A DNA stretch of 39,139 nt from Streptomyces sp. MZ04 (GTDB taxonomy: Bacteria > Actinomycetota > Actinomycetes > Streptomycetales > Streptomycetaceae), in assembly GCF_004684775.1 (NCBI RefSeq), contig NZ_SRIC01000046.1:1-39139 (forward strand), in the 5' to 3' direction. Below, piece by piece: positions 16,650 through 23,869 of the stretch (position 1 is its first letter; each line of letters starts with the position of its first letter). The notes beneath the pieces were generated by a model. It saw only the letters and a list, made by a program, of their open reading frames with translations, did not search any database and had not been told where the DNA came from. The position numbers and the translations under genes were made by a program.

Positions 16650-16871
16650 ATGTCCCAGGAAGCCGTACCCGAGCAGGAGGCCGCGCGCGAACCGTCCGTG
16701 CCCGAGCAGCAGGGCGCACCCAAGGGTCTGCTGAAGCAGATGGAGGAGCTGATGGCAGCGCTCAACGCCGATCTGACCCAGCTCGACGCCGACCTCCAGC
16801 AGTCCACGTCGACCGGGACCATGCCCCCTGGTGGCGACCCGCCGGCCGGCGAGGCCCCCCGCCCCGTGTGA
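16650..16871 (+). CDS. Small acidic protein, 73 aa, unknown
   Basis: ATG at 16650 with GAGGAGG about 8 bases upstream. The sequence is acidic and low in complexity at both ends, with a central amphipathic, probably coiled-coil helix (LLKQMEELMAALNADLTQLD). There are no cysteines, signal peptide or membrane segment. It could be a small scaffold or regulator; no family recognised. The 294 bases before it (16356-16649) hold no gene. Confidence 0.55.
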   Translation: MSQEAVPEQEAAREPSVPEQQGAPKGLLKQMEELMAALNADLTQLDADLQQSTSTGTMPPGGDPPAGEAPRPV

Positions 16872-16882
16872 CGCACCCCGGG

Positions 16883-17365
16883 TCATGGCGACCCCGCCGC
16901 CGAGTCGGGCTCGGGCAGGCTCTGTTCGCGCACCGCGAGCCTGCGCAGCATCTCGAGCACCCGGTCCCTCGACTCGTCGGCGGCGTCGATGGCCTCCATG
17001 CACTGCCAGTACACCCCCTCGTCGTCCGCGCCCATGGCGACGCCGACGAGGGCGATGCCCACCTCGCCGAGCAGCTCGTCGAGTCCGTGCAGAACCTGCT
17101 GCGCGTCGCCGATGCCGGTCAGCCGCGCCGCCCGTATCCCCTCGCTCCCGAGCGACGGGGCGTCGAGGACCCCGCAGCCCCTGCCGCCGAGCTCGCTCAG
17201 GCCGAGTGCCTCGCCCCGCAACTCCGGCGGCCCCGCGACCGCGAGCCGGCTGCCGATCGCCTGCGCCAAGGCCTGGGACTGCCACACCTCCGCCACGATG
17301 TCCGGCGGTTCCTGGCTCTGCGCCAGGGCGTGCCTGCTCGCCTCGATGAGCCGCATCGCCTCCAT
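16883..17365 (-). CDS. DUF6099-like protein
   Basis: 160 aa from the ATG at 17365, preceded by GGGGGTGA. A second ATG four codons upstream at 17377 and a longer frame to 17464 are possible. MEAMRLIEASRHALAQSQEP, IVAEVWQSQALAQAIGSRLA and a C-terminal helical part (VYWQCMEAIDAADESRDRVL) resemble a conserved small Streptomyces protein that I associate with DUF6099. It is probably cytoplasmic and helical. No function is known to me. Confidence 0.7.
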   Translation of the reverse strand: MEAMRLIEASRHALAQSQEPPDIVAEVWQSQALAQAIGSRLAVAGPPELRGEALGLSELGGRGCGVLDAPSLGSEGIRAARLTGIGDAQQVLHGLDELLGEVGIALVGVAMGADDEGVYWQCMEAIDAADESRDRVLEMLRRLAVREQSLPEPDSAAGSP

Positions 17366-17526
17366 GCTCACCCCCATCCATCCCGCGCGCACTCGCCGCA
17401 CGTTGCCCGAACTCCCTTGTCCACTACCTAGAGTGACTTCCATTGGAATGAAAAGCCAGAGCAACTCGGAAATCTGTGGACAAGTTATCGACTGTGGACA
17501 ACTCGTCCACTCCGGAGAGTGACGGA

Positions 17527-17583
17527 TCTAGGTGTACCTAGGCGTCGCCAGGTGTCGCCAGTGTCCCTAGGGTCCCCTAGGCG
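17527..17583. repeat. Phased CTAGG/CCAGG repeats at the 3' end of the mazG-like gene
   Basis: TCTAGG at 17527, CCTAGG at 17537, GCCAGG at 17547 and GCCAGT at 17557 are spaced exactly 10 bases apart, with GTGT or CGTC between. CCCTAGGG (17565) and CCCTAGGC (17575) follow. One helical turn per unit suggests a protein-binding array; a bidirectional control or terminator role is also possible. Confidence 0.5.
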
Positions 17584-17906
17584 TCCTTCACCGGAAAGCG
17601 CTGCTCGTTCCGGTCGATCTTCGCGTCGAGCGCCGCCAGCGCGTCGATGCCCAACACCTCGCAGAACTGCAGCAGATAGGCGAGCACGTCGGCGACCTCG
17701 TCCGTCACCCGGTGTGCCGAGTCCGGGTCGTCCATCACCCGCGCCGACTGGTCGGGCGTCAACCACTGGAAGATCTCGACCAGTTCGGACGCCTCCACGC
17801 TGAGCGCGGCGGCCAGGTTCTTGGGCGTGTGGAAGGGCTGCCAGTGCCGCGCCGCCGCGAACTGGGCCAGCCTGCGCTGGAGTCCCGCTACATCAAGTTC
17901 TGTCAC
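17577..17906 (-). CDS. MazG-like nucleotide pyrophosphohydrolase
   Basis: 109 aa from the GTG at 17906, which overlaps the stop of the ATPase gene by GTGA. NLAAALSVEASELVEIFQW carries the E-x-x-E metal-binding helix, and VTDEVADVLAYLLQFCEVLG the E-x-x-D helix of the all-alpha MazG/dUTPase-like superfamily. Length matches the short single-domain type (compare RS21-C6/dCTPase-like). It should split dNTPs or modified nucleotides to the monophosphate and PPi. The tight coupling to an AAA ATPase is noteworthy. Confidence 0.9.
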   Translation of the reverse strand: MTELDVAGLQRRLAQFAAARHWQPFHTPKNLAAALSVEASELVEIFQWLTPDQSARVMDDPDSAHRVTDEVADVLAYLLQFCEVLGIDALAALDAKIDRNEQRFPVKDA

Positions 17907-19069
17907 GGCTCCAGGTCTACCACCGAGGCCTTGCCCTCCTCGGCGGCCCACGACGCGTCGCTCACCGCCGCCACCAGGCGGATGTGCCCGCGCTCGCAGG
18001 TGCGCGCGGCGAGTTCGGCGAGCGCCCGCCGCTGCCGCAGGTCGAGACAGTGGTCGAAGCCGTCGGCGAGCACGGTGAGGGTCTGGTACGCCGACGGCAC
18101 CTCGGCCACCGGGTCGACCTCGAACACCCCCGGGCCGGTGAGCAGCACAAGCGCGAGGGCCAGATACCTCAACTCGCCGTCCCCGAGCCGCCCGACGGGA
18201 GAGTGGAATCCGTCGCCCCGGTCGATCAGCGCGCGCACAGAGCCGTCCTCCGCGACCTCCGAGAAGACATCGACGACCGGCCCCGCGCACCCGGCACGCA
18301 CCGCCTCCACCAGCCTCGCGTGCCGCTTGCCGCACTCCTCGCGCGTACGCAGGAGCACCTCGGCGAGGTTGTCGCAGCTGCTCAACAGGCGCCCCGCGCC
18401 GACGAGTCCGGGCGGTACGGGCAGCCGCATGGGGCTCGGCGCGGGCGCGCACGGGAAGACCGAGCGCAGCGCGACCACCACCTGCTCGGCCGCCGCGAGC
18501 ACCAGGCGCTGTCCGTCCGTCTTGCCCGCGACACGCAGCGGGAGCAGCGCGGTGCCGAGCCGGTCGTCCGGCAGCGGGCCGCGGGTGACCGGCGAGAGGC
18601 CCGCCGTGTGCCAGGCCGCCTGCACCGCGCGCCGCCCCGGATCGCGCAGCGCCGTCTCGAGCAGGGTGAGCCCGCCCCAGGTCAGCCGCTCGCCGACGAC
18701 GCGCAGTTCGGGTTCGGCCTGTACGGCGAGGTCGAGCCGCACCGCTCCGACGGGTCCCTCGACCGTGCAGCCGATGCGGAAGCCCCGCCGCTGCTGGCCG
18801 TCGGCCCGCGCCCGGTCGGGCACGCAGGCCACCGGATCGGCGAAGACGTCGGTGAGTTCGTCCCCCGCGGCGAGCCGTGCGAGGGCCTCGTACGCGGCGA
18901 GCGCGGTGGACTTCCCGCTGCCGCTCGGCCCGGCCACGAAGGTCAGCGGGCCGAGCGGCAGCACGGTGCCGCGGTGCGCGGCGAAGGCGGAGAGCCGGAG
19001 TTCCGTGACGCAGCTCCGGTCCGGGCCGGACGATGGCCCGGCGGCCGCCCCCGGGAGGTGCACAGTCAT
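17903..19069 (-). CDS. AAA family (SMC/RecF-like) ATPase
   Basis: 388 aa from the ATG at 19069; a GTG at residue 21 (TELRLSAFAAHRG) is another possible start. The pattern TELRLSAFAAHRGTVLPLGP, then FVAGPSGSGKST (Walker A 47-55), is that of RecF/AAA_21 proteins. GRLGDGELRYLALALVLLTG is the signature-like segment. The Walker B region is weak: where LLLDEP is expected it reads VFEVDPVAEVPSAYQTLTVL, so only FEVDP may serve. The C-terminal HIRLVAAVSDASWA resembles the switch/His loop. It is coupled to the MazG-like gene; a role in nucleotide or DNA surveillance is inference. Confidence 0.8.
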   Translation of the reverse strand: MTVHLPGAAAGPSSGPDRSCVTELRLSAFAAHRGTVLPLGPLTFVAGPSGSGKSTALAAYEALARLAAGDELTDVFADPVACVPDRARADGQQRRGFRIGCTVEGPVGAVRLDLAVQAEPELRVVGERLTWGGLTLLETALRDPGRRAVQAAWHTAGLSPVTRGPLPDDRLGTALLPLRVAGKTDGQRLVLAAAEQVVVALRSVFPCAPAPSPMRLPVPPGLVGAGRLLSSCDNLAEVLLRTREECGKRHARLVEAVRAGCAGPVVDVFSEVAEDGSVRALIDRGDGFHSPVGRLGDGELRYLALALVLLTGPGVFEVDPVAEVPSAYQTLTVLADGFDHCLDLRQRRALAELAARTCERGHIRLVAAVSDASWAAEEGKASVVDLEP

Positions 19070-19256
19070 GTCCGGACGGTAGGCGGCGGTGGGCCCGCCG
19101 AACCGTTCCGCCCTGGTGACCTTCCTACGAATGAGGGATTACCGCCGGAGCGGCCTCGGTCGCGGCCCGGAGCAGCTATGCGCCGGGCCTATGCCTCGCG
19201 ACCCCTCCGTACGACTATGCCTGGCGCAGCTGGATCCTGGCCGCGTAAAGCGGCGC

Positions 19257-19637
19257 CTACGACTGGGCCGCCGCGACGAGCCCCTGCACCTCGGTGCCGG
19301 GGGGCGCGAGCAGGAAGACGTTCTTGTCGACCCGGTGCATCCCGCAGCCGAGGCCGAGGACCACGCCGCTGCTGAAGTCCAGGACGCGCTTGGCGACTTC
19401 CGTCTCGGCGCCGGTCAGGTCGAGCAGGACCGGGATCTGGGCCATCACCGTCTCGGCGACCTCGCGGGCGTCCGCGAAGACGTTGACCCGCATCACGACG
19501 AAGCGCCGCCGCGCCTCGGTCTCCGCGTCGGGCAGCGCGCGGTGGCCGGGCCAGGACGGCCATTCGTTGCGGCTGCGCAGCGGTACGACCTGGGCGAGCC
19601 CTTCCCACTGTTCGTCGGTGACGTCGTGGCTGTTCAA
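19257..19637 (-). CDS. SepF-like protein
   Basis: About 126 aa from a TTG at 19637 (NSHDVTDEQWEGLAQVVPLR); a TTG at 19682 would add 15 residues. The C-terminal ~85 residues form the SepF fold: RFVVMRVNVFADAREVAETV, IPVLLDLTGAETEVAKRVLD, FSSGVVLGLGCGMHRVDKNVF and LLAPPGTEV. SepF proteins polymerise and tether FtsZ to the membrane. Streptomyces carries several paralogues; this one stands alone, away from a division cluster, and lacks a clear N-terminal amphipathic membrane helix, so it is probably an accessory paralogue. Confidence 0.85.
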   Translation of the reverse strand: MNSHDVTDEQWEGLAQVVPLRSRNEWPSWPGHRALPDAETEARRRFVVMRVNVFADAREVAETVMAQIPVLLDLTGAETEVAKRVLDFSSGVVLGLGCGMHRVDKNVFLLAPPGTEVQGLVAAAQS

Positions 19638-19813
19638 CGCCCCACCCCGTCCTGACTCGCCTTCAGTATCTGCACCGGCCAATTCTTACGCGACCTCACC
19701 CGTTCAGCCCAACAGCGACACGGGGCGGCCCAGTGTGGCAGGGCGCCCGCGGCGCCGTCGAGAAAGTCGAGAACAGCGCGCGCGGCAGGGACGGCGGCTC
19801 GGCGGTCGGCGGG

Positions 19814-21232
19814 TCAGCGGCTCAGCAGGGACACCAGGCCGTCGGCGAGGCAGCCACGCCAACAGGCGTGGTCATGACCGCCGTTGTACGCGTTCCAGCT
19901 CGCCTGGTAGCCACGGGAACGCAGCGCCTCGTACAGCTCACGGGTGTGCTCGACCAGGGTGCCCTCGTGCAGTCCGACGTCGATGTGCACGGTGATGGCA
20001 CGCCGTTCGGCTGCGTCGAAGCGTGAGATGAGCCACGGGTTCCGCGCCGCGCGAGTGGGCGGCGGCACCTCGGGAGCGCCCGGCGGGACTCCGGGGCGCC
20101 ACCACAGCGACGGGGACTGGGCCAGGACGTTGCCGAACCGCTCCGGGCGCAGGAATCCCGCGTACAGGGAGGTCAGTCCGCCCAGGCTCTGGCCCGCTAC
20201 GACGGTGCGCGCGGGGTCGGTGGTCAGCGGCCAGCGCCCCGCGGCCCAGGGCAGGAGCTCGTCGGCGAGGAAGCCCACGTTGCTGTCGCGGGCGCCGAGT
20301 TCCCGCTGCCGCGTGGAGTGGTCGACGGCGTCCGGCGCCAGGACGGCGAGCGGGGGCAGGGCGCCGTCGGCGACAAGGGCGTCCAGCGTGGCCTGGAACC
20401 CGAGCCTCCCGAACCACATGTCGCCGTCGCACAGCACGAGGACCGGCAGATCGGCCGCTTCGGTCGCGACGGTCGCCTCGGTGCCCGACGGCAGATACAC
20501 CCACACGTCGCGCTCGGCACCGAGCACCCCCGCGGGCAGCCGGTGCCGCTCGACCCTCCCCCGGGCCACACCGGCGCGCGGCTCGGACCACGGCTGCCCG
20601 GGGGCCTGCGGGAGCGCGAAGACGGAGCTCTCGCGGGCGAGCCAACGCCCCGGTATCCGGCGGGAGTTGAGCGGGTCGGGAGCGGCGTGCGCGGACAGGG
20701 AGCGCAGCCGCTCCTGGAGGAGGACGGCGGAGGCGGGCGGTTCGCCGGGCGAGATGTCGGCGGCCATGCGGTACGAGCCACGGTGATCGGCGCGCAGCCG
20801 ATGGGCGACGTACCAGATGTCCGTGCCCGGGAGCAGAGTGAGGCGGGAGGCGGCGAGGTCGGCCGGGTCCACGATGCGGTTGGCGAGCAGCAGTACCTGC
20901 CGGGTGACGCGGTGGCCGCGCCACAGGAAGGTCACCGCACGGTGCTCCGGGTCGCCGTCGACATCCTCGATCAGGGGCGTGCCGCGACGCCCGACCTCGG
21001 CCCAGAACTCTTCGAGCAGGGCGGCCCGTTGGCTGCTGAAGCCACCGAAGCCGCCGTGACCGCCGAAGCCGCCAGACTCGTCAACACTCCCGGAGTCACC
21101 GGCGGAGTCCCCAAGCCCCGCCAGGCGCGCGGCGACGCGCTCGATGCAGGGCGTCGGCCCCGCGATCCGACGGGGCGTCACATCGGCCGTGAGCACAGCC
21201 GCTTCCACGCTCGCCCCTGCATCCATGCTCAT
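19814..21232 (-). CDS. Enterochelin-esterase-like (Fes) siderophore hydrolase
   Basis: About 472 aa from the ATG at 21232 (MSMDAGASVEAAVLTADVTP); the frame opens at 21286, so the start is uncertain. The N-terminal part has the Fes-type carbohydrate-binding-like domain (DVDGDPEHRAVTFLWRGHRV, LPGTDIWYVAHRLRADHRGS, then Y). The C-terminal part is an alpha/beta hydrolase with VWVYLPSG, LVLCDGDMWF, the nucleophile in VVAGQSLGGL, and the His in YNGGHDHACWR. It releases iron by cutting catecholate or lactone siderophores in the cytoplasm. A Gly-rich GGFGGHGGFGGF linker is unusual. The iron box at 21296-21314 lies over its promoter. Confidence 0.88.
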   Translation of the reverse strand: MSMDAGASVEAAVLTADVTPRRIAGPTPCIERVAARLAGLGDSAGDSGSVDESGGFGGHGGFGGFSSQRAALLEEFWAEVGRRGTPLIEDVDGDPEHRAVTFLWRGHRVTRQVLLLANRIVDPADLAASRLTLLPGTDIWYVAHRLRADHRGSYRMAADISPGEPPASAVLLQERLRSLSAHAAPDPLNSRRIPGRWLARESSVFALPQAPGQPWSEPRAGVARGRVERHRLPAGVLGAERDVWVYLPSGTEATVATEAADLPVLVLCDGDMWFGRLGFQATLDALVADGALPPLAVLAPDAVDHSTRQRELGARDSNVGFLADELLPWAAGRWPLTTDPARTVVAGQSLGGLTSLYAGFLRPERFGNVLAQSPSLWWRPGVPPGAPEVPPPTRAARNPWLISRFDAAERRAITVHIDVGLHEGTLVEHTRELYEALRSRGYQASWNAYNGGHDHACWRGCLADGLVSLLSR

Positions 21233-21295
21233 GCGCGCACGAAGAGGACCCGCATCGTTCCCCGCCTTCCTGGCCCGCCGCACCACAACATCAAC

Positions 21296-21314
21296 TTATC
21301 TAAGCCTAACCTTA
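21296..21314 (-). promoter_or_regulatory. DmdR/IdeR-type iron box
   Basis: On the minus strand the 19 bases TAAGGTTAGGCTTAGATAA closely match the actinobacterial iron-box palindrome TTAGGTTAGGCTAACCTAA. Its position just upstream of the esterase gene predicts repression when iron is plentiful. The divergent acetyltransferase gene starts 59 bases to the right and could also be affected. Confidence 0.8.
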
Positions 21315-21372
21315 CCTCAAGGCCCTTAGTAACGGGCACGGTCACCACGCGCGAACCGGCAGACTGAAGCCC

Positions 21373-22182
21373 ATGGATCTTCATCAGACGGACGCCTACC
21401 TGCGCCGCATCGACGCCGAGCGCCCGGCCGCACCGACCTCGCGGGCCCTGCGCGAACTGCACCTCGCGCATCTGCGGGCCGTCCCCTTCGAGAACCTCTC
21501 CATCCATCTCGGCGAGGACATCGAGCTCACCGACGACGCCCTGGTCGCGAAGATCGTGGACCGCCACCGTGGCGGGTTCTGCTACGAACTCAACGGCGCG
21601 TTCGCGGCGTTGCTCACCGCCCTCGGCTTCGAGGTGACGCGGCTGCAGGCCCGTGTGTACGAGCCGTCGGGGCGCCCCGGGATCCCCTTCGACCACATGG
21701 CCCTGCGCGTGCGCACCAGCGACGGCGGCGACTGGCTCGCCGACGTCGGCTTCGGCACCCACAGCCACCTCCCGCTGGCCTTCAGCGAGCGCGGCGACCA
21801 GTCGGACCCCGGAGGCACCTTCCGCATCGAGGACACCGCCGAAGGCGATCTGGACGTCCTGCGCGACGGCAAGCCGCAGTACGTGCTCGACCGCCGCCCG
21901 CGCGCCCTGGCCGACTTCACCGTCGGCGCCTGGTGGCACCGCACCTCGCCGCTGTCCCACTTCACCCGGTCACTGGTCTGCTCGCTGCTCACCGGGACCG
22001 GGCGGATCACCCTCAGCGGCCGCACCCTCACCACCACGGTGGCCGGCGAGCGCGAGACCGCCGAGCTGGTCACGGACGCCGATGTGCTCGCCGCGTACGC
22101 GACGCGATTCGGGATCACGCTGGAGCGGGTGCCCGAGGTGAAGGAACGCGTGGTGAACGAACAGGCGCCCGAAGCCGGTTGA
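21373..22182 (+). CDS. nat: Arylamine N-acetyltransferase
   Basis: 269 aa. The Cys-His-Asp triad is complete: Cys70 in HRGGFCYELN, His108 in PFDHMAL and Asp124 in WLADVGFG. The N-terminal YLRRIDAERPAAPTSRALRE and PFENLSIHLG blocks are typical. The enzyme moves an acetyl (or other acyl) group from CoA to aromatic amines or hydrazines. In actinobacteria some members act in ansamycin-type amide formation, but no biosynthetic genes adjoin this one. Divergent from the iron-regulated esterase. Confidence 0.95.
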   Translation: MDLHQTDAYLRRIDAERPAAPTSRALRELHLAHLRAVPFENLSIHLGEDIELTDDALVAKIVDRHRGGFCYELNGAFAALLTALGFEVTRLQARVYEPSGRPGIPFDHMALRVRTSDGGDWLADVGFGTHSHLPLAFSERGDQSDPGGTFRIEDTAEGDLDVLRDGKPQYVLDRRPRALADFTVGAWWHRTSPLSHFTRSLVCSLLTGTGRITLSGRTLTTTVAGERETAELVTDADVLAAYATRFGITLERVPEVKERVVNEQAPEAG

Positions 22183-22267
22183 GCGAGGACACACCGGCGG
22201 GGCCGGGCGGCCTCTCGGGCCTTTCTCCAAGGAGGGTGGCATCTGCCATGGAGATTCACCCAGGTCT

Positions 22268-22298
22268 GTTGTAAATGCCAGGTGAAGTTGCCTATCGT
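22268..22298 (+). promoter_or_regulatory. Possible promoter for a leaderless HTH-TOBE gene
   Basis: TTGTAA (22268-22273) and TATCGT (22293-22298) are 19 bases apart, seven bases before the ATG at 22306, which has no ribosome site. This suggests leaderless translation. Confidence 0.4.
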
Positions 22299-22305
22299 GT
22301 CGCGT

Positions 22306-22707
22306 ATGCAGTCCTACACCATCGGGCAGGCAGCCCGTCTGCTCGGCGTCAGCCCCGACACCGCACGTCGCTGGGCGGACGCCGGACGGGTCGCGACCCA
22401 TCGGGAGGAGGGCGGCCGTCGGCTCATCGACGGGCGCGATCTCGCCGCCTTCTCCATGGAGGTCGGTCAGGGGCAGGCGGGCGGTGACGAGGACGACGTG
22501 TCGTACACCTCGGCCCGCAACGCCTTCCCCGGCATCGTCACCGCCGTCAAGCTCGGCGATGTCGCTGCCCAGATCGAGATCCAGGCGGGTCCGCACAGGC
22601 TCGTCTCCCTCCTGACCCGGGAGGCCGTGGAAGAGCTCGGCCTGGAGGTCGGCATGCAGGCCACCGCCCGCGTGAAGTCCACCAGCGTGCACATCGACCG
22701 CACCTGA
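22306..22707 (+). CDS. HTH (MerR/excisionase-type) and TOBE-domain regulator, probably molybdate-sensing
   Basis: 133 aa from the ATG at 22306; a GTG at 22282 would add eight residues. Residues 1-50 are a MerR-like winged helix (SYTIGQAARLLGVSPDTARR, WADAGRVATHREEGGRRLID). Residues 65-130 are a TOBE/Mop domain (SARNAFPGIVTAVKLGDVAA, QIEIQAGPHRLVSLLTREAV, GLEVGMQATARVKSTSVHI), which binds molybdate or tungstate. It lies just upstream of modA-modBC, so it very likely controls molybdate uptake. The last codons are part of the first unit of the 35-base tandem repeat. Confidence 0.88.
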   Translation: MQSYTIGQAARLLGVSPDTARRWADAGRVATHREEGGRRLIDGRDLAAFSMEVGQGQAGGDEDDVSYTSARNAFPGIVTAVKLGDVAAQIEIQAGPHRLVSLLTREAVEELGLEVGMQATARVKSTSVHIDRT

Positions 22708-22812
22708 CCTCGTCGATCAACGTGCACATCGCCCGCACCTGACCTCGTCGATCAACGTGCACATCGCCCGCACCTGACCTCGTCGATCAACGTGCACATC
22801 GCCCGCACCTGA
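22686..22812 (+). repeat. 35-base tandem repeat, about 3.6 copies, overlapping the regulator's 3' end
   Basis: Units at 22686-22720, 22721-22755, 22756-22790 and a partial unit at 22791-22812; each begins CGTGCACATCGCCCGCACCT and ends CGTCGATCAA. Copy 1 (one base different, GACCGC) encodes the regulator's VHIDRT-stop; the others repeat it out of the gene. The repeat separates the regulator from modA. It could be a slippage or duplication product, an operator array, or mRNA structure. Confidence 0.9.
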
Positions 22813-22945
22813 TCACCGCTCCCCCGGGCCACGGCCCCGGGACCCACCCCGCGGCGTCGCCCCTCACCGAGCTCGACTCCCGACGCGGCCCACCACCATC
22901 CGCCCGGACGGCACCGCCGACCGCGTCCCCAAGGAGCACCCCGCC

Positions 22946-23752
22946 ATGTCCCTCGCCCTCACCCCCGCCGCGCGGCGCACGGCCGCCGCCGTACTGACGG
23001 CCGCCCTGCTCGTCCCCCTCGCGGCCTGCGGCGACGACAAGAACGACGAAGGCGAGAAGACGGGCGCCGCGAAGGACGCCGCGCCGAAGGCCGAACTGAC
23101 CGTCCTCGCGGCCTCCTCGCTCACCGATGTGTTCGAGACCGCGGGTGCCGCGTACGAGAAGAAGAACCCGGGCACGAAGGTGAACTTCTCCTTCGCCGGT
23201 TCCCAGGAACTCGCCGCGCAGGTCGATCAGGGCGCCCCGGCCGACGCCCTGGTCACCGCCGACACCAAGACCATGGACGGCCTGAAGTCCGACACCGGCA
23301 AGCCGACGGTCATCGCGAAGAACCGCCTGGTCATCGCGGTCGGCGAGGGCAACCCGAAGAAGGTCGCCGCCCTGAAGGACCTCTCGGACTCCGGCCTGAA
23401 GGTCGTCCTCGCCGCGTCCGAGGTGCCGGTCGGCCGCTACAGCAAGCAGATCCTGGACGCCCAGGACGTCGACGTGAAGCCGGTCTCCGAGGAGCCCAAC
23501 GTCCGCGCGGTGCTGAGCAAGGTCGAGCTCGGCGAGGCCGACGCCGGTCTCGTCTACAAGACCGACGCCGCCACATCCACCGAGAAGACCGACGCGGTGA
23601 AGATCCCCGACGGGCAGAACGCGATCGCCGAGTACCCCGCCGCCACACTGAAGACGTCGAAGCACGGCGAGGCCGCCGCGGCCTTCGTGAAGTGGCTCTC
23701 GACGCCCGAGGCGCAGAAGATCCTTCGGGACGCGGGCTTCGAGAAGCCGTAG
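22946..23752 (+). CDS. modA: Molybdate ABC transporter substrate-binding lipoprotein ModA
   Basis: 268 aa, ATG at 22946 with AAGGAG nearby. A lipoprotein signal ends in LAAC with Cys28. The mature protein shows the ModA pattern: LTVLAASSLTDVFETAGAAY, VNFSFAGSQELAAQVDQGAP, ADALVTAD, NRLVIAV, EVPVGRYSKQIL, VRAVLSKVELGEADAGLVYK and a C-terminal FVKWLSTPEAQKILRDAGF. It binds molybdate outside the membrane and feeds it to the fused ModBC. The 3' end begins a degenerate 36-base repeat. Confidence 0.96.
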   Translation: MSLALTPAARRTAAAVLTAALLVPLAACGDDKNDEGEKTGAAKDAAPKAELTVLAASSLTDVFETAGAAYEKKNPGTKVNFSFAGSQELAAQVDQGAPADALVTADTKTMDGLKSDTGKPTVIAKNRLVIAVGEGNPKKVAALKDLSDSGLKVVLAASEVPVGRYSKQILDAQDVDVKPVSEEPNVRAVLSKVELGEADAGLVYKTDAATSTEKTDAVKIPDGQNAIAEYPAATLKTSKHGEAAAAFVKWLSTPEAQKILRDAGFEKP

Positions 23753-23826
23753 CCCCGTCTTCAGGGCGGGCGCCGCGAGAGCCGTGGCTCCGCCCCTCAG
23801 GGCGGGCGCCGCGCGAAGCCGTAGCC
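23744..23826 (+). repeat. Degenerate 36-base repeat after modA
   Basis: CAGGGCGGGCGCCGCG occurs at 23762-23777 and 23798-23813, 36 bases apart. GAAGCCGTAGCC, which includes the modA stop codon, recurs at 23815-23826. As with the 35-base repeat upstream, the unit copies the end of the preceding gene. The GC-rich dyads might also act as a terminator or processing site. Confidence 0.65.
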
Positions 23827-23869
23827 GGTCCGTCGCACCACCGCACCGAGGGAGCACCAGGGATCACCG

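Noticed and set aside
22686..22812. 35-base tandem repeats as a CRISPR array
   Set aside because: The units abut with no spacers and no cas genes are present.
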